A stretch of 51,701 nt of DNA, from contig NZ_JAFEUL010000013.1 in assembly GCF_016901225.1 (NCBI RefSeq), positions 1 through 51,701 on the forward strand, written 5' to 3'. This stretch comes from Actibacterium sp. 188UL27-1 (GTDB lineage: Bacteria > Pseudomonadota > Alphaproteobacteria > Rhodobacterales > Rhodobacteraceae). A model generated the notes under the pieces. It was not told the origin of the DNA. It did not search any database and saw only the letters and a list, made by a program, of their open reading frames with translations. Position numbers and translations under genes: made by a program. This document shows, piece after piece, positions 42,550-50,532 of the stretch. Every line of letters begins with the position of its first letter. Position 1 is the first letter of the stretch.

Positions 42550-44138
42550 CCAGACATGCCTTTCGTTGCGGTTTCGCCTTTTGTTTTATGGCGTTCACAT
42601 AGGAAATCTGCAAGGCGCAGGGCAAAGGCCACGACCGATAGCGTTGGGTTGGCCTGGCTCGATACCGGAAAGATGGCAGCACTGGCGATGGACAGATTTT
42701 GCACATCATGAACCTTGCAATTGCGGTCAACGATACCTTGAATAGGTGTATCGGCCATGCGGGTCAGGCCGATCTGGTGATAGCCGTCGCGCGATTGCTG
42801 GGCGATGTTTTTTGCCATGACCGCATCATCATCGGGTAGATCCAGGGTGGCCAAATTGGCAGCGTTCAACCGATCCGCAAGACGCCGATGATCGCGCACC
42901 AATGCACGGATCGTATCATCATCATAATGAAAGTCGATTTTGAGTTTGGGTTGACCGTGGCGATCCTTGGCATTGGACAATTGAACGCGATTGTGGGGTA
43001 GGGGGCGTTGTTCTGCATGAAAACATAACCGGTAAGGGCCCCGGCCGCGCGCGATTAACCGGTTGGGATAACGGCTGTGGGGGCGCAGCCGACGGTACAA
43101 GGCTGACCTGACCGCGTTTGGTACGCCGAAAGGGTCTGTCAGGATGTTGCGCATATGGGCCGATAAGTCTCCGGACCGCCCGCGATTAGCTATCAGGTGT
43201 TTGAATGACAACTCGCCGGAGCGGTGGCGCGGATCGTCGGGCGCCGTGTTTTCGATCCAAAAGGCGGTATTGGTCCAATCTTCAGGGTCGAGCATGATGC
43301 GGCGGCGCGCCTGTGTCGGGCCAAATTGTGCGTAACCGAAGACGGTGACATGGCTCGCTTTGCCAAAAGTTAACTCGCCCACCGATCCGGTAAGATGGCC
43401 CATATAGTATCGCCCAAGTGGCCCGTTAGACCCACCGAACAAGCCGGGATTCTGCGCCTGGGCGACCAACAACAGGCGAGCGGTCTCCAAGCCACCGGCG
43501 GCGAGCACGATTTCCGCGGCATCAGGGGTCCAAAGCTCACCCGCGGTTTGAAGCTCTATCTGTGATCGCGCGCCTATCACGCAAACCATGCGGGCCAGCG
43601 TTTGGGTCACGATGTCGGGGCCGTTCGGGTCGTTCTTGGCCCGCTCTTGGACCCGATTGACATGATTGGGATCGTTCAGATGTTCAACCCGATCGGCGCT
43701 CAGGCCGGGGGCATCAAACCATGGCTCCGGCGGTGGGGATGTGAAGACGCTACCTGATCCTAGGAATGTCGCCGCAGGCTCGATCCACTTCGCGTAGTCC
43801 CCATAGGAAATCGGCCAACGGGGCAACGCTGTTTCGCCACGGTCGTCAAAGTCTTGCGGATCGAATGGGACGCACCGGCCGCCCCATCGATGCAGGGTTC
43901 CTCCCAATGCATCGCTGTTGGTTTTCGCGCGGGGATCATGTGGGGTATCCGTGCCAAAGACATGTTCATCATCAGCGTTGGGCACGTCTGGTGGATCGAC
44001 CTCACCGCGATCGACGATCAAAACGCTCAGACCGTGCGTGGTTGCCGCGAAACCCAGGGCCAGACCGGCCGCCCCGGCGCCAACGACACAGATATCATAG
44101 GATTTTGCCCTGGCAGTCTGCGCCGCAACAAGGGGCAT
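42546..44138 (-). CDS. GMC-family FAD oxidoreductase
   Basis: 530 residues. The FAD Rossmann motif is VVGAGAAGLALG (18-29), followed by LIVDRGE; the C-terminal FAD-closing block is SIASAAIFPVSSQANPTLSVVAFALR around N497-P498. The mid-region is unlike choline or cholesterol oxidases. No signal peptide. In this unit (sulfotransferase, glycosyltransferase, GMC, polymerase) the likely substrate is a sugar or lipid-linked sugar alcohol group; the oxidation product is unknown. The start overlaps the preceding stop by one base. Confidence 0.85.
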   Translation of the reverse strand: MPLVAAQTARAKSYDICVVGAGAAGLALGFAATTHGLSVLIVDRGEVDPPDVPNADDEHVFGTDTPHDPRAKTNSDALGGTLHRWGGRCVPFDPQDFDDRGETALPRWPISYGDYAKWIEPAATFLGSGSVFTSPPPEPWFDAPGLSADRVEHLNDPNHVNRVQERAKNDPNGPDIVTQTLARMVCVIGARSQIELQTAGELWTPDAAEIVLAAGGLETARLLLVAQAQNPGLFGGSNGPLGRYYMGHLTGSVGELTFGKASHVTVFGYAQFGPTQARRRIMLDPEDWTNTAFWIENTAPDDPRHRSGELSFKHLIANRGRSGDLSAHMRNILTDPFGVPNAVRSALYRRLRPHSRYPNRLIARGRGPYRLCFHAEQRPLPHNRVQLSNAKDRHGQPKLKIDFHYDDDTIRALVRDHRRLADRLNAANLATLDLPDDDAVMAKNIAQQSRDGYHQIGLTRMADTPIQGIVDRNCKVHDVQNLSIASAAIFPVSSQANPTLSVVAFALRLADFLCERHKTKGETATKGMSG

Positions 44139-45289
44139 CAGCGTTCAATCCCGGCCCGACGGCGGCGCATAAGGCCGATACCTTTGCGGATGGTCTGCAT
44201 CGGTGTGGCAAAGGTGGCACCGTTGCGGCTGACGGTTCCATGGTCGGTGCCCAGTGCCAAAAGGCGATCCGCTATGGCCTGTGTGCCATAGCGCGTCACA
44301 ATCTGTGCTTTGACTCGAGTGGCGCGATTACGCGTCTCTGTTGGATTTTCCCGCAATCGGTTTGCTACTGCGGCCACCTCATCCGGGGTGCAATATTGGG
44401 CCAGATCACCAAAGGTATCGCGTAGACGGGTATCCAGAACACAGGGTCGTTCCATCAACATCGCCTCGGTCACGGTGCGCCCGAACGCCTCGAACCAAAG
44501 ATCGCTGTAGAAATAGGAAAAGAGGTCGAGCGTATTGAGAAAGTGGTCAACCGGTTCGGCGTTGAAGCCCAACACCTCCCAATCGGCACTGGGACTATCC
44601 TGACCTGAGATGAGATCATTGGGGCACCCCATGATGCGGGTCTGCCATCCATCGCCCAGGTTGAGGGAGGCATCAATGTCTGTCGCCCGGTCGGGCCATT
44701 TCAGGGGATCGGGTCGCCCGTGCCGTCCGACCGTAGCAAGATTATCTTGAAAGATGGTGCGGGACGGGGTCCACCCCCCAACATCGAACGCATTGACCCA
44801 ATCAGCATTGGTCAATCGGATGAAGGGGGCAAAGCTGCGCAACTGGCTGCGAATCGCGCCCGAGACGGGGGACCAAAGCGGGCGATGGCCGAACTGCCGG
44901 GCAATGGTCGTTTGCGTCTGGACCGGGTTGTATTCCATCGACCCATCGCCGCGAAACGGTGGATGATGAACCACCAGAACCACCTGATCGGCTGAAACCC
45001 GAGCCTGTTCTGGCAGGCCGTGGTAAAAAGGCAGGGGATGATGAAAGAAGGCCGTTTTGGCGGTGATTGCCGATTCGCTTTTGATGGGGGTTACACCGGG
45101 CTGATCCAACAGCGCGAGCACCTTTGGGTTGGCCCCATCTGTCGGATCTGTGAAAAAACTGGACGTCACGAGCATCAGCCCAACGGTCATGCCAAGGTTC
45201 ACGAACGCTTCGGCATCGGTGATCAATGCGGTGGAGCTTCCGCCCGAAAATCGCGGATCGGCCACCAAAAGGATATCGACCCCTGACAT
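44138..45289 (-). CDS. Glycosyltransferase, GT4-like
   Basis: 383 residues. The donor-site motif EAFGRTVTEAMLMERPCVL starts at E267, giving E267 and E275 (E-x7-E), and FSYFYSDLWFEAFG precedes it. The acceptor domain begins VDILLVADPRFSGG. Retaining GT-B fold, cytoplasmic. It sits three bases after the sulfotransferase gene and overlaps the GMC gene start by one base, so all belong to one transcript. Confidence 0.82.
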   Translation of the reverse strand: MSGVDILLVADPRFSGGSSTALITDAEAFVNLGMTVGLMLVTSSFFTDPTDGANPKVLALLDQPGVTPIKSESAITAKTAFFHHPLPFYHGLPEQARVSADQVVLVVHHPPFRGDGSMEYNPVQTQTTIARQFGHRPLWSPVSGAIRSQLRSFAPFIRLTNADWVNAFDVGGWTPSRTIFQDNLATVGRHGRPDPLKWPDRATDIDASLNLGDGWQTRIMGCPNDLISGQDSPSADWEVLGFNAEPVDHFLNTLDLFSYFYSDLWFEAFGRTVTEAMLMERPCVLDTRLRDTFGDLAQYCTPDEVAAVANRLRENPTETRNRATRVKAQIVTRYGTQAIADRLLALGTDHGTVSRNGATFATPMQTIRKGIGLMRRRRAGIER

Positions 45290-45292
45290 GCC

Positions 45293-46255
45293 CTATCCCG
45301 TAAATCCTTGCCAGACCTGCGACATGTCCCGATCTAGAAGGGCGGACAGACCCTGGTTCCGCGCAGAGAAATGCTGTTCCAGATAAGTGCGCGTATCACC
45401 CCGCATTTTGGGCGGCTTCTCGGCTGTCAGCAGAATCGGGTTCACGTAGCGAAACCAGCGATAGTGAAGCTTGTTGTGAAACCGCTCCTGCCAACCGCTG
45501 CGCTGCCCCATATGGTTGCGGTACCGCCCCCGGACGATCCATTGCCCAACCTTGTTTTGCCATTGCTGCCATTGCGGGTTGCTGGGGTAGTATGTTCGGT
45601 TGAACCATGTCTCTGCGGAGTCCAGCGACATGCGATCAGCTCCGATGAAATCGGTCATATCATCCATGAAGGCCTGTTGGTCGGCCAGAAAATCCTCAAA
45701 CACCGCGACCTTGACCTGCTCCTCCCCAAACACTTTGAGATATCGTTCGAGGTTGGGTGTGTAGGTCGAGCCCAGCATGATCGATGGATGCTGGATGATT
45801 GCCTGTTCGAAACTGCATGTGGCGCGCGAAGAACGGATCATGTGCCAATACTGGGAATAGGCCCGTTTCACAGGGTCGCGCAGCATAAAGATCAGCCGGA
45901 CCTCCGGCAGCATCGCTTTGATCCGAGCCGGCGCGACATCCGAAAACAGATAAGTGGTGGAATCCTCACCGATCCGCTTAGCCGCAGCAAAGTGCGAAAA
46001 CCTGCTGTTGTACCACGACACGCTTGGGTCGTGGTGGGGCCGAGGGTCGAACCAGTTGAGTTTAGGGCCGTCCGTAAACAGAAAATCCGGGTGACTGACC
46101 GGATCGTCGGCGTCAAAAAAATGGATCTCCTCATCCGGTATGCCAATATCGGGGTTCTGTTTCAGGATGAAATGGATCGATGTCGTCCCGCATTTCGGGG
46201 CACCCCCAATGATGAAGTCGGGAAATCGCTGGGGTGCGGCTGCGGGTTGGGTCAT
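45293..46255 (-). CDS. PAPS-dependent sulfotransferase (second)
   Basis: 320 residues. 5'-phosphosulfate loop GGAPKCGTTSI (17-27) and 3'-phosphate motif FMLRDPVKRAYS (123-134), closest to heparan-sulfate-type carbohydrate sulfotransferases. ATG 46255 is chosen because the beta-strand FIIGG begins at 14; an in-frame start 96 bases upstream runs into the divergent promoter region. First gene of the minus-strand unit to 41251. With the enzyme at 34873 this makes two sulfation activities in the locus. Confidence 0.88.
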   Translation of the reverse strand: MTQPAAAPQRFPDFIIGGAPKCGTTSIHFILKQNPDIGIPDEEIHFFDADDPVSHPDFLFTDGPKLNWFDPRPHHDPSVSWYNSRFSHFAAAKRIGEDSTTYLFSDVAPARIKAMLPEVRLIFMLRDPVKRAYSQYWHMIRSSRATCSFEQAIIQHPSIMLGSTYTPNLERYLKVFGEEQVKVAVFEDFLADQQAFMDDMTDFIGADRMSLDSAETWFNRTYYPSNPQWQQWQNKVGQWIVRGRYRNHMGQRSGWQERFHNKLHYRWFRYVNPILLTAEKPPKMRGDTRTYLEQHFSARNQGLSALLDRDMSQVWQGFTG

Positions 46256-46419
46256 CGGATGCCTTGGTACTGAAAAATGGGTGATCAAACGCAAGCAGGT
46301 TAGTGGGTCAGCGATACTCTGCCAACCACAAACAACCCTGTTTTCCCTCATGACCGGCCTGTCTGGGGCTGGTGCGTTGGGCGGCTCCTGCGGTAGACCG
46401 GGAGCTGAGAGGAATGCGC

Positions 46420-47220
46420 ATGCCGAACGACCTTCAGCAAGAATTTTACCGGGTGGATTCGCACATGCATCTGCATCCCGGTTTCGATCTGGATCGGGTT
46501 TTATCAGCGGCAGCGCGCAACATGGATCTGTCGGCTGATGCCTCTGGCGAGGGGATGCTGATGCTAACCGAGATTGCAGGGATCGACCGCTTTGCCGATT
46601 TGCCCGAGCGGTGCGGAAACTGGGTTCTGTCCGACACCAAGGAGCCGATCAGCAAACTTGCCCGCCGTGCCGGGGATGGTGCCGTCATCGGCATCGTGTC
46701 AGGTCGGCAGATTTTGACCGATGAAGGGTTGGAAGTGCTGGCGCTTGGCACGCGGGCGACATTTGCCGATGGGCAACCATTGGCAACGGTCATCGATGCC
46801 GCATCGGCTGCCGGTGCTTTGGTTGTCTTGCCTTGGGGCTTTGGCAAGTGGTCCGGCGCCCGTGCGGCGGTCATGGACGAGGTCATCGCCGGTCATGTGG
46901 ATGACACCAATTTGTTTCTCGCCGATAGCGGTGTTCGGTCATCTGCCATGGCACGCCCAGACAAGCTGTTGCAAGCAGAACGGGTTGGGTGGCGCATCCT
47001 GGCCGGGACTGATCCATTGCCTTTGATGGGTGGTGTGCGGCAGTCCGGGCGATATGGGTTCGCGGCGACAGGTGCCTTGCACCGCGATTATCCTTTTGTG
47101 ACTCTGGCCACCTGGCTGCGCGGTTTGCAATATTCGCCCCCGGTCTATGGCCGTTTGACGGCGCCGTTTCCCTTTGTCGTGCAGCAGGTCGTGATGCAAA
47201 TCCGCAAACGGCTGGGTTAG
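46420..47220 (+). CDS. PHP/amidohydrolase-like metal-dependent hydrolase
   Basis: 266 residues. VDSHMHLHPG (12-21) supplies an HxHxH metal-binding start typical of PHP or amidohydrolase TIM-like barrels; TEIAGIDRF, LPWGFGKW and ILAGTDPLP are the later loops. ATG 46420 has GAGAGG seven bases upstream; ATG 46414 would be too close to it. No signal peptide. It is three bases ahead of a YdjM-like membrane hydrolase gene. PHP phosphatases often accompany polysaccharide clusters, but substrate is unknown. Confidence 0.72.
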   Translation: MPNDLQQEFYRVDSHMHLHPGFDLDRVLSAAARNMDLSADASGEGMLMLTEIAGIDRFADLPERCGNWVLSDTKEPISKLARRAGDGAVIGIVSGRQILTDEGLEVLALGTRATFADGQPLATVIDAASAAGALVVLPWGFGKWSGARAAVMDEVIAGHVDDTNLFLADSGVRSSAMARPDKLLQAERVGWRILAGTDPLPLMGGVRQSGRYGFAATGALHRDYPFVTLATWLRGLQYSPPVYGRLTAPFPFVVQQVVMQIRKRLG

Positions 47221-47223
47221 CCG

Positions 47224-48111
47224 ATGCCCGCCACGCTGGGGCATCTAGGGGCACAGGCCCTGATCACCCGGGCGATCATGCGGGGTGCCGACATCAAATG
47301 GGTCTGGCTGGGCTGCCTGATCCCCGATCTCCCTTGGATTTTGCAGCGGATCGTTCGGCTTTCCGATGTCTCGCCGTATGACCTACGCCTTTATGCGGTA
47401 GTGCAAAGCAGCCTGGTGTTTTGTGTGGTAATGTCTGGGTTTGCGGCTTGTTTCAGCTCTGCTTGGCGTCGGACACTCACCATCCTGACCATCGGGTCCG
47501 CCTTGCATCTTCTCATGGATGCGATGCAGACAAAGTGGGCCAATGGCGTGCTATTTTTTGCGCCGTTCGATTGGGACGTGCTCAATTTCGGATGGTTCTG
47601 GCCAGAGGCCTGGCCGAGTCTTATGCTGTACGGGCTGGGCCTTGGCTATGTCGCCTATGCGATGTTTAGGCTGCCTGTATCGGGTGCTGATTTGCGCTGG
47701 CCACGGGGCGCGGTTCTGGTTGCGGCGCTCGTGCTTGCCGCCTGCTATGCCTTTGCTCCGTTGATCTGGATACCCGCGGCCAAGGCAGCCGATGTTCACT
47801 ATACCGACACGCTGGTCGACAGACCCGACCGCATCAGCAAACCGTTGGAACTGGATCGCGCACTTGTATGGGAGCAGGATCCGGTTCAATTGCGCATCTG
47901 GACCGGTGATATGCTGGTCCTGTCGAATGTGCCCAGGGCCGCTTCTTCGGTCGTGTCAGTCAAAGGGCACTTCACGACGGCAAACACGCTGGAAGTTGCG
48001 CAAATCCATGAGCATGCCGGGAATAGACGCAACTATGCGTCATATATCGGATTACTTGTCATTTTCGGCTGGTGGTTCCGTTGCCTGATCGCCGCTCGAT
48101 CCAGCCTCTGA
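47224..48111 (+). CDS. YdjM/DUF457-like membrane-bound metal-dependent hydrolase
   Basis: 295 residues with about five hydrophobic segments and a periplasmic or extracellular stretch in the last third. GHLGAQALITRA near the start, GCLIPDLPW and LHLLMDAMQTKW form the HxxA..PD..HxxxD pattern of this family (putative Zn-dependent membrane hydrolases). Its last 60 bases overlap the end of the convergent GT2-like gene. Role in the locus unknown. Confidence 0.7.
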   Translation: MPATLGHLGAQALITRAIMRGADIKWVWLGCLIPDLPWILQRIVRLSDVSPYDLRLYAVVQSSLVFCVVMSGFAACFSSAWRRTLTILTIGSALHLLMDAMQTKWANGVLFFAPFDWDVLNFGWFWPEAWPSLMLYGLGLGYVAYAMFRLPVSGADLRWPRGAVLVAALVLAACYAFAPLIWIPAAKAADVHYTDTLVDRPDRISKPLELDRALVWEQDPVQLRIWTGDMLVLSNVPRAASSVVSVKGHFTTANTLEVAQIHEHAGNRRNYASYIGLLVIFGWWFRCLIAARSSL

Positions 48112-49098
48112 CGGATCTACCAATCGCCCGCGAATGATCTTTTCGATTTCATAGTTTCGCATACGGCGGCTGGACGAAAAGATGATGATCTCTCCGACTA
48201 GACCCAGCGCGAGGATCTGGATCCCCAAGACGGTCATCAGGATCGAAAACACCAGTGCGGGACGATCCGCCAGGGGCGCGCCAAAGAACAGACGCTCGAT
48301 CACCAAGTATGCTGTGATCAGCAGGCCCAGAACCAGCAGTGGTAAACCGATGGAGCCAAAGAACCGCAGGGGGCGTTTCAGGAACTTGAGGCCCACAAAA
48401 AGCGTCATCATGTCGATCAACGCGCCGAGGTGACCTTGCGCCTTGAACTTATACACCATGGGCACCTTGCCCTTCACGCTGGCCACATCGATCTCGCGCA
48501 CGCGATACCCTTCATTGGCCGCGATGACCGGCATGAAATGCTGGCGCACACCTAGTTCCGCGATGCTCTCGAACACCTCTTTCCGTCCGGCGCGGGATCG
48601 GCAGAACACATCGTCGATGTGCCGCTGAAACAAAAGCCGTAGCAGGCCATTCGTGAGCCCTGACCGCAGCGATTGCATGCCGGAGTTCTGTTTGTCCGTC
48701 CGACGACCGATCACCATGTCATCGGGTCCAACAGCTGCCACCAGATCATTGATCGATGCAGGGTCGATTTCTGGCCAGCCCGGCAATGTCAGGATTGTAT
48801 CGGCCCTTGCGCGTCCTAGGCCGATCTTAATTGCGGCGTCGTCGCCGGTCCAAGGCCGGACAGGCATATCAACCAGATTGGGCCAGTCGCCCGCAATGCC
48901 AGCAAGGATATCGCGGATCTTTGTGCCCTGGTAATCATAAAGCACGATCATCTCGTAGGCGTCTGGCCGTTCGTCCAGCGCAGTGCGGTAGCTTTCCAGC
49001 AACGTGTCCAGACCGCGCCCATCGCCTTCCGCGACAACCAATACGGATAGTGTAATGTCAGCCAAACCAGCCTCGACCGTCGTTTTTACCAATTCCAT
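48052..49098 (-). CDS. GT2-like membrane protein lacking catalytic aspartates
   Basis: 348 residues: GT-A-like domain, then two membrane helices (about 250-330), the layout of DPM1/GtrB/ArnC-type enzymes. The two acidic donor-binding sites are replaced. Where the neighbouring enzyme has VDDGSTD it reads LYDYQGT, and where that one has MDGDLQNDP it reads LPGWPEIDP (P106, G107, W108 in place of D-x-D). It may be an inactive partner of the enzyme at 49125 or use a different mechanism. The start lies 26 bases after that gene's stop. Confidence 0.82.
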   Translation of the reverse strand: MELVKTTVEAGLADITLSVLVVAEGDGRGLDTLLESYRTALDERPDAYEMIVLYDYQGTKIRDILAGIAGDWPNLVDMPVRPWTGDDAAIKIGLGRARADTILTLPGWPEIDPASINDLVAAVGPDDMVIGRRTDKQNSGMQSLRSGLTNGLLRLLFQRHIDDVFCRSRAGRKEVFESIAELGVRQHFMPVIAANEGYRVREIDVASVKGKVPMVYKFKAQGHLGALIDMMTLFVGLKFLKRPLRFFGSIGLPLLVLGLLITAYLVIERLFFGAPLADRPALVFSILMTVLGIQILALGLVGEIIIFSSSRRMRNYEIEKIIRGRLVDPSEAGSSGDQATEPPAENDK

Positions 49099-49124
49099 AA
49101 GTCTTACCTCAAAATACGTCGAAC

Positions 49125-50030
49125 CTAATCAAGCCATTCGGGCTCGTGCAGGCCGGTCCGTTGAAACACCAGAGAGGCGACAGCCCCCAAGAGAAGCAGG
49201 AATATGGTGAGCGAGCCCAAGATCATCGCATTCACCGTGTAAACCATGACGCTGCCGCTATTGGCGAGTGTGAGCCAGAGAAACAGCACCGTCAGCAGCG
49301 CGGACACGGCGGCCAGACCCGTAAAACGCCGCATCGGTTGGCGCGCAAATAGCAGCAGTGTTTTGATTGCGATCAGGTCGAGCATCACCTTGAAAATCCG
49401 GGACAGTCCGTATTTCGAACTGCCAAACCGCCTGGCATGGTGCCGCACGCCCACTTCAGCGATCCGCGCGCCCAGAGGCAGGGTCATGGCAGGGATAAAA
49501 CGGTGCATGTCTGAATAAAGCGGTACACGCTTGATCATGCTGGCGCGGTAGACCTTGAGCGAGCATCCGTTATCTTTGACTGGCAATCCCGTCACCTTGC
49601 CAATCAGTTTGTTGGCAATCATTGATGGCAGCTTTCGGGACAACCATTTATCCTGCCGATTCATACGCCAGCCGATCACGAGGTCGTTTCCCTCGTCGAT
49701 CTTTTCTAACATCATCGGGATATCGGCTGGATCATTCTGCAGGTCGCCATCCATGGTGACCAAAAGCCGTCCGCGCGCATACTCGATGCCCGCCGTCATC
49801 GCAGCGGTCTGACCAGAGTTGCGCCGGAACTTGAGCACCACCACACGGGGGTCACGTTCAGCCATCTGCGCCAGCAGTTCAAAGCTGCGATCGGTTGAGC
49901 CATCATCGACAAAAATGATCTCGAATTTGCGGTTCAGCGGTTCCAATGCTTCCCGCACTTTGTCGTACATCGGGGCGACGCTCTCCTCCTCATTCAGGAT
50001 GGGGATGATGGCGGAGATTTCGACAGACAA
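49125..50030 (-). CDS. GT2 polyprenyl-phosphate glycosyltransferase (GtrB/DPM1-like)
   Basis: 301 residues. Donor-binding VDDGSTD (41-47) and D94-G-D96 in TMDGDLQNDP are intact; VKDNGCSLKVYR is the acceptor loop of GtrB-like enzymes; two C-terminal membrane helices follow. It should load a sugar onto polyprenyl phosphate at the cytoplasmic face. Start: TTG 50030, with GGAG 50041-50038 upstream; a further in-frame TTG at 50066 has no such site. Upstream gene of the pair with the GT2-like protein at 48052. Confidence 0.85.
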   Translation of the reverse strand: MSVEISAIIPILNEEESVAPMYDKVREALEPLNRKFEIIFVDDGSTDRSFELLAQMAERDPRVVVLKFRRNSGQTAAMTAGIEYARGRLLVTMDGDLQNDPADIPMMLEKIDEGNDLVIGWRMNRQDKWLSRKLPSMIANKLIGKVTGLPVKDNGCSLKVYRASMIKRVPLYSDMHRFIPAMTLPLGARIAEVGVRHHARRFGSSKYGLSRIFKVMLDLIAIKTLLLFARQPMRRFTGLAAVSALLTVLFLWLTLANSGSVMVYTVNAMILGSLTIFLLLLGAVASLVFQRTGLHEPEWLD

Positions 50031-50532
50031 ATTGGAACTCCAAACCTGCGTGCAAACGACGGACAATACATACAGCTATTTACGGGCTAAAGAAATCTGC
50101 CGCGGTGGTATCAATAGCATGGTGGTGTGGCAACAGTATGGTTGTGGTGTAAGCCGCCCAAATTGGCTTTTGGCACATCGGTTTTGCGGGCTTAACGCTA
50201 GGGCAGATGTCAACCACTGGTACGACAATATTGTTGTGATTGTGGCCAATTTTCGGTGCGGCAACTCGCAGGAGATATGGAAATAGCCTAAAATACCCCC
50301 TCATAGGGTGAAAATCGCGGCTTTGTGGCGATCGTTAGATTGCGCAATGACAACTTTTTGCGAGAACAGTCTGTTGCGTGTAAAAAATACCTCGGACCTT
50401 GGCATTGGGCCTGTTAGGACACATCTGACTGATCGTATTAACGAATCGTAAACCGACCTGGTCTTGATTTTGCACGCTCGTATTTGTTCGAGCGGTTCGA
50501 TTGAGATCGTACCTGTAAACGAGGCCGATATC
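50031..50532. other. 502-base intergenic leader before the GH16 gene
   Basis: No gene found; frames in this stretch overlap the GT2 gene or lack known content. A perfect palindrome ATTGCGCAAT lies at 50339-50348. GAGG (50521-50524) precedes the GTG at 50533. Divergent promoters for the GT2 unit and the GH16 gene should lie here. Confidence 0.55.
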
